Origin: Ruminococcus sp.
Lineage (GTDB): Bacteria; Bacillota; Clostridia; Lachnospirales; Lachnospiraceae
Direction of reading: 5' to 3'
DNA length: 39,373 nucleotides
Assembly: GCA_023663085.1 (NCBI GenBank)
Contig: JAMPIB010000037.1
Location: 1-39,373 of the forward strand
A model generated the notes under the pieces. The model worked only from the letters and a program-made list of their open reading frames with translations. It had not been told where the DNA came from and did not search any database. Every line of letters starts with the position of its first letter. Position 1 is the stretch's first letter. Position numbers and translations under genes: made by a program. Shown here piece by piece: positions 1 to 7,962 of the stretch.

Positions 1-192
1 GCGATTCCCCCGGTGCTGATTGCAATTCCTTTTATCCTGGATATGTGTAATGCGGTGGAACCGGGAACTTTGACAGGAGCTGGCAGTCCTTCAGTCATTC
101 TGACGGTTTCGCTGGGACTGTTTTTCCTGGTGTACCTGGTCTATATAGTAATTGTCTGCGCCAGTATGAAGCGGAATGTACTTCCCGAATAG
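1..192 (+). CDS. C-terminal fragment of a membrane protein
   Basis: Frame 1 is open from the window edge to a TAG at 190-192, giving 63 residues. Two hydrophobic stretches are visible (about residues 2-15 and 31-54), followed by a short basic tail, so this is the end of an integral membrane protein. The start lies outside the window and the family cannot be named from this fragment. It is followed directly by a terminator shared with the convergent M15 peptidase gene. Confidence 0.6.
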   Translation, partial: AIPPVLIAIPFILDMCNAVEPGTLTGAGSPSVILTVSLGLFFLVYLVYIVIVCASMKRNVLPE

Positions 193-235
193 CTTGCATA
201 AAAATAAACTGCCGTACGACGGCAATAACAGAGAA

Positions 236-266
236 ATAGAAGGACGTATGCTGTGCGTCCTTCTAT
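236..266. terminator. Bidirectional terminator between convergent genes
   Basis: An 11-bp perfect stem (ATAGAAGGACG at 236-246 with CGTCCTTCTAT at 256-266) encloses a 9-base loop. It overlaps the last codons of the minus-strand peptidase gene and lies after the plus-strand fragment, so it can serve both. A second small hairpin (TGCCG-tacga-CGGCA) lies just upstream at about 210-224. Confidence 0.65.
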
Positions 267-1243
267 TCCGGAACTTTCTGAAAATGCTGGTAATCTTTGC
301 TGGAATTCCAGTTCCCGCCCCAGACGAAGCCGTGTTCTTTAAAAAGCCTGTAACATAAGTCATTTTCATCAATCTTATAGGGAAATTCCCCAGAGCGGTC
401 GGCGTAGATTTCGCTGCCTGCGGGAGATATATAGGTTTCGCCGTTTTCCCCTCTGTTAAATACAACATAAGGATTATAAAAAGGATTGATATCGATGGCA
501 CAGCCCAAGGCATGTTTGGATAAACTCGTCGTGCCGTCTACGACCCGGTAATTAAAGCAGGAAGTATTGTTATCGGCCATAGAAGCAGTATCGTCCCCCT
601 GATATTCGTCAATAAGCCTTATTTTCTCAATCTGATATTCGTTCTGATACAGTTCATAAAATATTTCAACCAGATCCTGTGCAATACCCTTATTACAGAT
701 CAGTTCTCCGCTCTGTGGTTCTCCGTTAAAGTCATAATACAATACGGAAAGATAGCGCAGGTCGTCGTAAGAAACAGCCGCGCTCTCGCCTTCTGCGAGT
801 ATGTTGATGGCTGAAATCTCCAGAGTCGAAGTTTCCGAGGAAGAAACGGGATAGGAAATGCCTGTGATCCTTGATTTGACCTCTTCAGTCAATGGTTCGT
901 AATAAAATCCCTCCTGATAAATGATGCGGTCGGCAGGAATGTCAGTGCTTTCCTCAACAGTAGTCATACTATCGTTCTCCTGCTCAGCTATTTCTATCTT
1001 ACTATCATCTATATGTGTTTCCGTCTCTTCATATGCCGGCTCTGTTTCTTCATTTGCTGTTTCCGGTTCTTCCTGTATTGTTTCCGAAGATGGAGTCTGC
1101 GTCTGCGTTTCCGCCCTTTTCCCCGCATAGTCGGAGAGCGTTTCCGAGTCTGTCAGCGTCCGTGCCAGAAAAGCGCAGATGATCGTGAGCACAGCCAGAA
1201 AAAAAAGCGGCTTCAAAATTTGTTTCATAAGCGGATTTTTCAT
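263..1243 (-). CDS. M15-family D-Ala-D-Ala carboxypeptidase (VanY-like), membrane-anchored
   Basis: Predicted 326-residue extracytoplasmic zinc peptidase acting on the peptidoglycan stem peptide. An N-terminal hydrophobic anchor (about residues 7-27) is followed by a low-complexity Glu/Thr-rich spacer (about 40-95), which suggests display outside the membrane. The C-terminal domain has the M15 signature SKHALGCAIDINP (residues 242-254), giving the zinc ligands His244 and Asp251, and ends with a late histidine in YQHF (about 320). This fits the M15_4/VanY group. The start ATG follows a GAAAGGA ribosome binding site. It is a single gene, convergent with the upstream fragment and divergent from the ECF operon. 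Nothing around it suggests vancomycin resistance; a housekeeping wall-trimming role is more likely. Confidence 0.85.
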   Translation of the reverse strand: MKNPLMKQILKPLFFLAVLTIICAFLARTLTDSETLSDYAGKRAETQTQTPSSETIQEEPETANEETEPAYEETETHIDDSKIEIAEQENDSMTTVEESTDIPADRIIYQEGFYYEPLTEEVKSRITGISYPVSSSETSTLEISAINILAEGESAAVSYDDLRYLSVLYYDFNGEPQSGELICNKGIAQDLVEIFYELYQNEYQIEKIRLIDEYQGDDTASMADNNTSCFNYRVVDGTTSLSKHALGCAIDINPFYNPYVVFNRGENGETYISPAGSEIYADRSGEFPYKIDENDLCYRLFKEHGFVWGGNWNSSKDYQHFQKVPE

Positions 1244-1298
1244 AGTGGGAATCCTTTCGTAATTATAACTCCTACCTGCTAGTGTATCACAATCAGGC

Positions 1299-1327
1299 TT
1301 GTAATTCTATCCGTTATTTGTTACAAT
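1299..1327 (+). promoter_or_regulatory. Promoter of the ecfA1-ecfA2-ecfT-truA operon
   Basis: A TTGTAA (-35) at 1299-1304 and TACAAT (-10) at 1322-1327 are separated by exactly 17 bp, about 55 bp before the ecfA1 start. Confidence 0.6.
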
Positions 1328-1381
1328 GCAGTCATGCTTTAAGACATGAAACGACAAACGAAAGTAAAAGCGGGACTGACA

Positions 1382-2230
1382 ATGGGAATCATTAAAACGG
1401 ACAAATTAGTATTTGAATATATCAGACGCGATGACGAAGGGAATGTAGAGGGCATCACCAGAGCCGTCGATGAAGTGGATCTTGATGTGGAGCAGGGAGA
1501 TTTTATCGCCATACTGGGGCATAACGGTTCGGGAAAATCGACGCTGGCCAAGCATATCAACGCCATTTTATATCCGACGGAAGGCACGGTCTGGGTCGAT
1601 GGTATGGATACGGCGGATGAGAAGAACCTCTGGGATATCAGGCAGAATGCCGGCATGGTCTTCCAGAATCCGGACAATCAGATCATCGGGCAGGTCGTGG
1701 AGGAAGATGTAGGATTCGGGCCGGAGAATATGGGCGTTCCCACAGCCGAGATCTGGGAACGGGTGGAAGAGAGCCTGAAAGCTGTCGGTATGTATGAATA
1801 TAGAAAACATTCGCCGAATAAACTGTCCGGCGGCCAGAAACAGAGGGTTTCTATCGCGGGCGTCATTGCCATGCACCCGAAATGTATCATTCTGGATGAA
1901 CCGACAGCGATGCTTGACCCTAACGGGCGCAAAGAAGTCATTCGCGCGGTACGGGCCTTAAACGATGCAGAGGGCATCACGGTCGTATTGATCACACATT
2001 ATATGGAAGAAATCATTCACGCGGATAAGGTTTTCGTCATGGATAAGGGCAAAATTGCCATGCAGGGGACGCCGAGAGAAATTTTTTCCCGGGTGGAGCA
2101 GTTAAAGGAATTACGTCTGGATGTGCCGCAGGTGACATTACTGGCATATGAATTGCAAAAGGGCGGTCTGCATATACCGGACGGCATCCTGACAACAGAA
2201 GAACTGGTGGAGGCGCTGTCATGTCTTTGA
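1382..2230 (+). CDS. ecfA1: Energy-coupling factor transporter ATPase EcfA1
   Basis: First ATPase of the shared energizing module (EcfA1-EcfA2-EcfT) that drives vitamin and cofactor uptake with interchangeable S components. The 282-residue protein has Walker [10 protein letters not shown], a Q-loop, the ABC signature LSGGQKQRV and Walker B with LDEPTA. An in-frame ATG lies 36 bp upstream at 1346. The ATG at 1382 is preferred because the protein then begins [13 protein letters not shown], as is usual in the family. It overlaps ecfA2 by 10 bp, implying translational coupling. No S component is nearby, as expected for a group II ECF module. Confidence 0.93.
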   Translation: MGIIKTDKLVFEYIRRDDEGNVEGITRAVDEVDLDVEQGDFIAILGHNGSGKSTLAKHINAILYPTEGTVWVDGMDTADEKNLWDIRQNAGMVFQNPDNQIIGQVVEEDVGFGPENMGVPTAEIWERVEESLKAVGMYEYRKHSPNKLSGGQKQRVSIAGVIAMHPKCIILDEPTAMLDPNGRKEVIRAVRALNDAEGITVVLITHYMEEIIHADKVFVMDKGKIAMQGTPREIFSRVEQLKELRLDVPQVTLLAYELQKGGLHIPDGILTTEELVEALSCL

Positions 2231-3075
2231 TCTTAGACCATGTAAATTACATATATGGCGGGGATACACAACTGGCTGTCCATGCCCTGCGGGATGTGAA
2301 TCTTAAGATACCGGATGGACAGTTCATCGGTCTGATCGGGCATACGGGTTCCGGGAAATCGACGCTGGTACAGCATTTAAACGGTCTGATCAAACCGACG
2401 GGCGGCGCCATTTATTTTAACGGCGAGGATATCCATGAAGCGGATTTTGATAAAAAAAAGCTGCGCAGTAAGGTCGGACTGGTATTTCAGTACCCGGAAC
2501 ATCAACTGTTCGAGATAGACGTTTTCAGCGACGTCTGCTTTGGGCCGAAGAACCTCGGACTGCCCCGGAAAGAAGTGGAACTTCGCGCTTACGAGGCGTT
2601 AAAACAGGTCGGACTGGAAGACGAGTTTTTTTATCAGTCGCCCTTTGACCTTTCCGGCGGCCAGAAAAGAAGAGTGGCGATAGCGGGAGTTTTGGCAATG
2701 AAACCGGATATTCTGATCCTGGATGAACCGACGGCAGGGTTAGATCCCAAAGGCCGGGATGAGATTCTGGACAGAATTGCGCTTTTGCATAAGACAATGG
2801 GTATCACGGTCATTCTGGTCTCGCACAGTATGGAAGACGTCGCCAATTATGTGGAACGGATCATCGTCATGAACAAAGGCAGCGTACTTTATGATGACGT
2901 TCCGAGGAAAGTGTTTAAGCACTATCAAGAACTGGAGCAGGTCGGTCTGGCGGCGCCGCAGGTCACTTATATCATGCAGGCGCTTAAGAAAAAGGGCCTT
3001 CCGGTCAGCACGGAAGTCACGACGATCCCCGAAGCCAGGGATGAAATTTTAAAAGTCTTCGCAAAACGCGTGTAG
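2221..3075 (+). CDS. ecfA2: Energy-coupling factor transporter ATPase EcfA2
   Basis: Second ATPase of the ECF module, 284 residues. It shows Walker [10 protein letters not shown], signature LSGGQKRRV, Walker [11 protein letters not shown] and a switch histidine in the LVSHSMED segment. Its start codon lies inside the end of ecfA1. The pairing of two diverged ATPases followed by ecfT is the standard arrangement of the general ECF module in Firmicutes. It acts at the cytoplasmic face of the membrane as a heterodimer with EcfA1, bound to the coupling helices of EcfT. Confidence 0.93.
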   Translation: MSLILDHVNYIYGGDTQLAVHALRDVNLKIPDGQFIGLIGHTGSGKSTLVQHLNGLIKPTGGAIYFNGEDIHEADFDKKKLRSKVGLVFQYPEHQLFEIDVFSDVCFGPKNLGLPRKEVELRAYEALKQVGLEDEFFYQSPFDLSGGQKRRVAIAGVLAMKPDILILDEPTAGLDPKGRDEILDRIALLHKTMGITVILVSHSMEDVANYVERIIVMNKGSVLYDDVPRKVFKHYQELEQVGLAAPQVTYIMQALKKKGLPVSTEVTTIPEARDEILKVFAKRV

Positions 3076-3120
3076 TTATTCTGTGCGTAGTTATCCGGAA
3101 GTAAAAAGTGGAGGTAAAAT

Positions 3121-3939
3121 ATGTTACGCGATATTACATTGGGCCAGTATTATCAGGCGGATTCCGTCATTCATAAATTGGACCCGCGGGTAAAACTTGT
3201 AGCAACGATAACATTTATCATTTCTCTTTTTGTAGTAAAAAATATAGTTGGCTATCTGATAGCGGCGGTTTTTCTGGCGTGTGTGATCAAACTCTCCAAA
3301 GTGCCGTTCCGATTTATGGTAAAAGGGATGAGAACCATTGTTTTTTTTCTTTTACTTACGGTAGTTTTCAATCTTTTTCTGACCCCAGGGGAGACTTTGG
3401 TATCCCTCTGGAAACTTTCAATCACCAAAGAAGGATTACGGAGCGCTGTCTTTATGGCGATCAGATTGACGTTTCTGATCATAGGCTCTTCGGTGATGAC
3501 TCTGACGACGACACCCAATAACCTGACGGATGGCATGGAAAGACTGATGGCGCCTTTGAAATTTTTCAGAGTGCCGGTACACGAAGTGGCGATGATGATG
3601 TCCATTGCCCTGCGTTTTATCCCTGTTTTATTGGAAGAGACAGACAAGATCATGAAAGCGCAGATTGCCCGCGGAGCGGATTTTGAGAGCGGCAATCTGG
3701 TCAAAAAAGCCAAGAGCCTCGTGCCGTTATTGGTACCGCTTTTCATATCGGCATTCAGGCGGGCCAATGATCTGGCCATGGCCATGGAGGCAAGATGCTA
3801 CCGCGGCGGGGAACACAGAACGAAGATGAAGCCGCTTATTTATAAAAGGCGTGACGCGATAGCGTATCTTACGCTGGCCTGCTATCTTGGAGTCTGCATC
3901 GGGGCTAATTTTATCACATTGTTCGGGAGACTGGTATGA
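3121..3939 (+). CDS. ecfT: Energy-coupling factor transporter transmembrane protein EcfT
   Basis: 272-residue integral membrane subunit that couples EcfA1/A2 ATP hydrolysis to movement of the substrate-binding S component. Several hydrophobic segments occupy residues 25-120 and the C-terminal end. The cytoplasmic coupling region carries ARG-type motifs (AQIARGADFESG and AMEARCYRGG), which are characteristic of CbiQ/EcfT. A GGAGG ribosome binding site precedes the ATG. The stop overlaps the truA start by 4 bp (ATGA). Confidence 0.93.
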   Translation: MLRDITLGQYYQADSVIHKLDPRVKLVATITFIISLFVVKNIVGYLIAAVFLACVIKLSKVPFRFMVKGMRTIVFFLLLTVVFNLFLTPGETLVSLWKLSITKEGLRSAVFMAIRLTFLIIGSSVMTLTTTPNNLTDGMERLMAPLKFFRVPVHEVAMMMSIALRFIPVLLEETDKIMKAQIARGADFESGNLVKKAKSLVPLLVPLFISAFRRANDLAMAMEARCYRGGEHRTKMKPLIYKRRDAIAYLTLACYLGVCIGANFITLFGRLV

Positions 3940-4673
3940 AACGGATCATGCTGACGGTAGCTTATGATGGAACGAATTACCACGGCTGGCAGGTGCAGCC
4001 AAACGGCGAGACGATAGAAGGCGTTTTAAACAGATGCCTTTCGCTGCTTTTAGGGGAAAAAATAGAAGTGATCGGTGCAAGCAGGACAGACTCCGGCGTC
4101 CATGCCCTTGGGAATATTGCAGTTTTTGACAGTGAAACAAGCATTCCGGCCGAAAAGATTGCCTATGCGCTCAACGCAAGACTGCCGGAAGATATTAAGA
4201 TTCAGGATTCCAGAGAAGTAAAGGCTTCTTTTCATCCACGGCACTGTGACAGCAGGAAAACCTATGAATACAGAATCTATAACGCCACATTCCCGATGCC
4301 GACCCAGAGATTGTACAGCTATTTTTCCTATACGCCGTTTGATATAGAACGGATGCGCGAGGCGGCGGCCTATTTTGTGGGCACGCATGATTTTAAGAGT
4401 TTTTGCAGTATAGATACCCATGTGGAAGATACCGTGCGGCAGATAGAAGATGTGCAGGTATGGAAAGCGGATGATCTAATTACAATACGGGTGGTTGGCC
4501 GCGGTTTCCTATATAATATGGTAAGGATCATGGCCGGGACGTTAATGGAAGTCGGCAGAGGAAGTCTGGAACCAAAGGAGATCAGGCGTATTCTGGAGGC
4601 CAGAGACCGGAACGCGGCAGGCCCTACCGCTCCGGCGTGCGGGTTGACGTTGATGAAATATGAGTTTCTGTAA
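3936..4673 (+). CDS. truA: tRNA pseudouridine synthase A (tRNA pseudouridine 38-40 synthase)
   Basis: 245 residues, the usual TruA length. The enzyme isomerizes uridines 38-40 in the anticodon arm of many tRNAs. The catalytic aspartate is in the ASRTDSGVHA motif near residue 52, and the conserved GRGFLYNMVR segment lies in the C-terminal half. Coupling to ecfT through an ATGA overlap and the position just before rplM match the common Firmicutes cluster ecfA1-ecfA2-ecfT-truA-rplM-rpsI. Confidence 0.95.
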   Translation: MKRIMLTVAYDGTNYHGWQVQPNGETIEGVLNRCLSLLLGEKIEVIGASRTDSGVHALGNIAVFDSETSIPAEKIAYALNARLPEDIKIQDSREVKASFHPRHCDSRKTYEYRIYNATFPMPTQRLYSYFSYTPFDIERMREAAAYFVGTHDFKSFCSIDTHVEDTVRQIEDVQVWKADDLITIRVVGRGFLYNMVRIMAGTLMEVGRGSLEPKEIRRILEARDRNAAGPTAPACGLTLMKYEFL

Positions 4674-4691
4674 AAAGCTGTAAAAAATTAG

Positions 4692-4720
4692 TTGACACGC
4701 CCGGAACCGTATAATATAAT
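4692..4720 (+). promoter_or_regulatory. Strong sigma-A promoter of rplM-rpsI
   Basis: TTGACA (4692-4697) and TATAAT (4715-4720) are both perfect consensus hexamers with a 17-bp spacer. This strength is expected for a ribosomal protein operon. Confidence 0.85.
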
Positions 4721-4879
4721 ATTTAACTGTGACAATGTTTAAAAATGTCTTGCCACAGCCCCGGTTAAGGCATTTTGAATAGAGTACCAATAAGAGTTTT
4801 GTATGTTTCGTCGTGTGGCCGGACATCTGCATGATGGAACAGAAGAATTTGCAGATTCAGTGAGAATGGAGGAATATTG
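4721..4879 (+). promoter_or_regulatory. Structured 5' leader of rplM (possible L13 leader)
   Basis: About 150 transcribed bases lie between the promoter and rplM. They contain a 10-bp stem (AAAATGTCTT at 4742-4751 with AAGGCATTTT at 4767-4776, one G-U pair) and further GC-rich segments. Firmicutes rplM transcripts are known to carry an autoregulatory L13 leader. The position fits, but I have not matched this sequence to the covariance model. Confidence 0.5.
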
Positions 4880-5308
4880 ATGAAGACTTTTATGGCCAGT
4901 CCTGCTACGATCAATAGAAAATGGTATGTAGTGGACGCTACAGATATGACCCTCGGACGTTTGGCATCTGAGGTTGCGAAAGTTTTAAGAGGAAAGAATA
5001 AACCGATCTTTACACCGCACATGGATACAGGTGATTACGTGATCATCGTCAATGCGGAGAAAGTCAAAGTAACAGGTAAGAAATTAGATCAGAAGGTTTA
5101 TTATCGTCATTCAGGGTATGTAGGCGGTATGAAAGAAACTACCTTAAAGGAAATGATGCAGAAACATCCCGAAAGAGTTGTTGAATTTGCTGTAAAAGGC
5201 ATGCTTCCGAAAGGACCTTTAGGAAGACAAATGTACACGAAACTTCATGTGTATGCGGGACCTGAGCACAATCATGCAGCTCAGAAACCGGAAGTATTAA
5301 CATTTTAA
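4880..5308 (+). CDS. rplM: 50S ribosomal protein L13
   Basis: 142 residues, full length for bacterial L13. It starts [20 protein letters not shown] and contains the conserved [13 protein letters not shown] and [13 protein letters not shown] segments. The ATG at 4880 follows a GGAGG site; a TTG immediately upstream (4877) is not needed. It is an early-assembling 50S protein, co-transcribed with rpsI. Confidence 0.97.
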   Translation: MKTFMASPATINRKWYVVDATDMTLGRLASEVAKVLRGKNKPIFTPHMDTGDYVIIVNAEKVKVTGKKLDQKVYYRHSGYVGGMKETTLKEMMQKHPERVVEFAVKGMLPKGPLGRQMYTKLHVYAGPEHNHAAQKPEVLTF

Positions 5309-5336
5309 TTCAAGGAACTGAAAGGAGAAAATTAAA

Positions 5337-5747
5337 ATGGCTAAATCAGCGAAAACAACCGCAGCAAAATATTATGGAACCGGCAGAAGAAAAAAATCTA
5401 TCGCCAGAGTATATTTAGTGCCGGGAAAAGGTGAAATTACAATCAATAAAAGAAATATTGACGATTACTTCGGATTAGAGACACTGAAAGTTATCGTTCG
5501 TCAGCCTCTTGCAGCTACTGATACGGTAGATAAGTTTGATGCGATCGTCACGGTAAAAGGCGGCGGATACACAGGCCAGGCCGGAGCCGTAAGACATGGT
5601 ATCGCCAGAGCGCTTCTGCAGGCAGATCCGGATTACAGACCGACTTTGAAAAAAGCAGGTTATCTGACGAGAGACCCTCGTATGAAAGAAAGAAAGAAAT
5701 ACGGTCTCAAAGCAGCGAGACGCGCGCCGCAGTTCTCGAAGAGATAA
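5337..5747 (+). CDS. rpsI: 30S ribosomal protein S9
   Basis: 136 residues with the S9 hallmarks [19 protein letters not shown] near the start and a basic C-terminal tail ending PQFSKR, which reaches toward the P-site tRNA. The start follows AAAGGAG. It is the last gene of the rplM-rpsI operon and is followed by an intrinsic terminator. Confidence 0.97.
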   Translation: MAKSAKTTAAKYYGTGRRKKSIARVYLVPGKGEITINKRNIDDYFGLETLKVIVRQPLAATDTVDKFDAIVTVKGGGYTGQAGAVRHGIARALLQADPDYRPTLKKAGYLTRDPRMKERKKYGLKAARRAPQFSKR

Positions 5748-5773
5748 TAAATGCCGCTTGCGGACAGAAATAT

Positions 5774-6199
5774 ATGGAAACGCCATGGAATGCTTGCATT
5801 TCAGGGCGTTTTTATATGTTTCTGTTCATACTATCCGGCTGCGCCAGAGAAACCCCACCAGAGTCATGGGGTTCTTTTACTGCGGATAAAACATACAGTT
5901 ACGATGAAAAGTATTATGCGGTGCAGAAAGTGGGAGATGATATATATGGCGATGGTGTCCAATATATACAGGTCAGCATTTATGAAGCGGAAACAAATAC
6001 TTTAGTCGATTCTTTTTATCCGGCGAGGGCATGGGATTTCTGGGGGATCTGTTGGGAGAATGATACTTACAATATCTGGACGCAGTCTGCTGATATCGGG
6101 ATTTACTGCTATAAATGCGAAGATATGAAGTGGGAAAAGGATGAATCCGCCGAGCGTCCGGCGTATATCATATCCAAATATGATAAGACTGGTGAGTGA
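5774..6199 (+). CDS. Small lipoprotein-like hypothetical protein, possibly 5'-truncated
   Basis: Up to 141 residues with a lipobox-like LSGC preceded by only a short hydrophobic run (MFLFILSGC). The mature part is rich in aromatic residues (DFWGICWENDTYNIWTQSAD). I recognise no characterised family. The start is doubtful. The first ATG (5774) lies inside the rpsI terminator and has no ribosome binding site. The alternative ATG at 5816 would leave a signal sequence of only eight residues before the cysteine. The gene may therefore have lost its true 5' end and promoter. It is followed by the hipBA unit. Confidence 0.5.
   Translation: METPWNACISGRFYMFLFILSGCARETPPESWGSFTADKTYSYDEKYYAVQKVGDDIYGDGVQYIQVSIYEAETNTLVDSFYPARAWDFWGICWENDTYNIWTQSADIGIYCYKCEDMKWEKDESAERPAYIISKYDKTGE
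5778..5815 (+). terminator. Intrinsic terminator of rplM-rpsI
   Basis: The stem AAACGCC (5778-5784) with GGCGTTT (5805-5811) and an inner stem AATGC-tt-GCATT are followed by a T-rich run. It overlaps the first codons of the next ORF. Confidence 0.65.
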
Positions 6200-6291
6200 T
6201 AGGAAAAATTTTCTGGATGAATATGGATATCCGGAGTTTGAGTACCAGAGTATCCATATCGGAAATATAAAAAATATTATGTATGATATAA

Positions 6292-6320
6292 TTGACAAAA
6301 ATAATTATAAAGTTTATTAT
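6292..6320 (+). promoter_or_regulatory. Promoter of hipB-hipA
   Basis: TTGACA (6292-6297), a 17-bp spacer and TATTAT (6315-6320), 22 bp before the hipB start. The surrounding AT-rich, partly palindromic bases would be the expected place for autorepression by the HipB-like protein. Confidence 0.75.
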
Positions 6321-6342
6321 ATTAAACATAAGGAGCGCAGAT

Positions 6343-6660
6343 ATGGGTAAAAAAACAGTCGTAATCATGCCGGATACACAGAAAATTTTAGAAACGCTGG
6401 GGGAGCAGATCAAACTTGCCAGACTGCGGCGTAATCTGGCTGTAGAACTGGTTGCGGAAAGAGCCGGAATCAGTCGTGCCACGCTATGGGCGGTGGAAAA
6501 AGGAACACCTACAGTAACGATTGGAGCATATGCGGCAGTATTACATGCTTTGGGCGGAATGGACAAAGATTTGGAGCAAATTGCAAAAGATGATGAATTT
6601 GGAAGAAAACTTCAGGATCTGAATCTTCCATTGCGGCAGCGGGTAAAGAGAGGCAGGTAA
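6343..6660 (+). CDS. hipB: HipB-like antitoxin, XRE-family DNA-binding protein
   Basis: 105 residues with a single helix-turn-helix (IKLARLRRNLAVELVAERAG, then ISRATLWAVEKG). This matches HipB-type antitoxins, which neutralise HipA and repress their own promoter. The ATG at 6343 follows AAGGAG at about 6330. In-frame codons further upstream overlap the promoter and are not used. It ends 3 bp before hipA, so the two are translated together. Confidence 0.8.
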   Translation: MGKKTVVIMPDTQKILETLGEQIKLARLRRNLAVELVAERAGISRATLWAVEKGTPTVTIGAYAAVLHALGGMDKDLEQIAKDDEFGRKLQDLNLPLRQRVKRGR

Positions 6661-6663
6661 TAT

Positions 6664-7839
6664 ATGGCGGCTCATGAAAGAATCTTTGTGTATGAAAATT
6701 GGCGGGATACTGCGCCTGAAAAAATAGGGACGTTATATGTGGATGGTGCCAGGGGCAGGGAAGTGATTTCTTTTGAGTATAGTGAAAACTGGCTCGCCAA
6801 TGCAACAGAGAATTTTATATTTGATCCGGAATTGTCGCTTTTTAAAGGCAGACAGTACACACCATTAGATAAGACCATGTTTGGAGTTTTCGCAGATTCG
6901 TGCCCTGACAGATGGGGACGCTTGCTGATAAAGCGGCGTGAAGCGATTCTGGCTAAGAAGGAAGGCCGAAAGCCGAGACATTTATCTGATGACAGGGATT
7001 TGTCAGCGCCGCCGTGGACGACTCTTCGGAAATTGGAGTCGGCATCATTGGCATTTGAAAAAAATGATGATGGTATGGAAGAAAAATGGCTGAAACAGTT
7101 GCTGGCGCCAGGTTCATCATTGGGAGGTGCCAGACCGAAGGCATCCGTGACGGCACCGGATGGTTCTTTGTGGATCGCCAAATTCCCTTCTCTGTATGAT
7201 GATGTAAATATAGGGGCGTGGGAAATGGTGGTTCATGATCTGGCAGTAATGTGCGGTCTGAATGTTCCGGAGGCAAGACTGGAAAAATTCTCCAGGAAGG
7301 GCAGTACTTTTTTGGTCAAAAGATTTGACCGTGAAGAAAAAAGAAGGATTCATTTTATATCAGCAATGACATTATTAGGAAAAAAAGATGGGGCAGGTGC
7401 GGCGGACGGTTCCAGTTATCTGGATATAGCGTCTTCGATAAGAAAATATGGAGCATCTCCCAAGAGAGATCTGCGGGAATTATGGTGCCGGATTGTGTTT
7501 AATATGGCAGTATCCAATACAGATGATCACTTGAGAAATCATGGTTTTTTACTTTCAGGGGAAGGGTGGGAACTGTCACCTTTATATGATGTTAATCCGA
7601 ATGCGGCTGGAGATGCCTTATCGTTAAATGTTGATGAAGACAATAGTTTAATTGATTTCGGACTGGCTTTATCGGTGGCCAGATTATATGATCTGTCGGA
7701 GAGGCAGGCGTTGGAAGAATTAAACAGGATAAAAAATATAGTTGAAACAAATTGGAGAAAATCTGCCGGACAATATGGTGTGAGCAGGGGGGAGATAGAA
7801 GGAATGTCACCGGCTTTTGACATGAGATTTAAGTCATGA
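6664..7839 (+). CDS. hipA: HipA-family serine/threonine kinase toxin
   Basis: 391 residues. In the family, HipA phosphorylates an aminoacyl-tRNA synthetase and induces dormancy. Visible features in order: an N-terminal subdomain (about 1-110), a Gly-rich loop GSSLGGARPKA (about 150-160), the ATP-anchoring lysine in LWIAKFPS, the catalytic NTDDHLRNHGFLL segment and the metal-binding SPLYDVNP. All kinase motifs appear intact, so the toxin is probably active. With hipB it forms a two-gene operon inserted after the ribosomal protein cluster, as an accessory module. The target is unknown. Confidence 0.85.
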   Translation: MAAHERIFVYENWRDTAPEKIGTLYVDGARGREVISFEYSENWLANATENFIFDPELSLFKGRQYTPLDKTMFGVFADSCPDRWGRLLIKRREAILAKKEGRKPRHLSDDRDLSAPPWTTLRKLESASLAFEKNDDGMEEKWLKQLLAPGSSLGGARPKASVTAPDGSLWIAKFPSLYDDVNIGAWEMVVHDLAVMCGLNVPEARLEKFSRKGSTFLVKRFDREEKRRIHFISAMTLLGKKDGAGAADGSSYLDIASSIRKYGASPKRDLRELWCRIVFNMAVSNTDDHLRNHGFLLSGEGWELSPLYDVNPNAAGDALSLNVDEDNSLIDFGLALSVARLYDLSERQALEELNRIKNIVETNWRKSAGQYGVSRGEIEGMSPAFDMRFKS

Positions 7840-7933
7840 CCTTGTATCAAAACAACCTTGGCGGGCCTGCGTTAGGAGTACCGGGTTTTGCGATGCAGAT
7901 GTTATCTGGATATTCCATTTACAGGGCAAAATC

Positions 7934-7962
7934 AAAAACGAGACAGCCATCACACTGTCTCG
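7934..7962 (-). terminator. Intrinsic terminator of the GH127 gene
   Basis: CGAGACAG (7939-7946) pairs with CTGTCTCG (7955-7962), followed on the minus strand by TTTTTG. The stem includes the last codons and stop of the glycosidase gene. Confidence 0.75.

Noticed and set aside
263-1243. Vancomycin-resistance vanY assignment for the M15 peptidase
   Set aside because: No vanRS, vanH, vanA or vanX neighbours; the M15 fold is also common in ordinary wall-trimming enzymes.
3252-3785. 177-codon minus-strand frame opposite ecfT
   Set aside because: Shadow frame; ecfT matches its family along its whole length and sits in a coupled operon.
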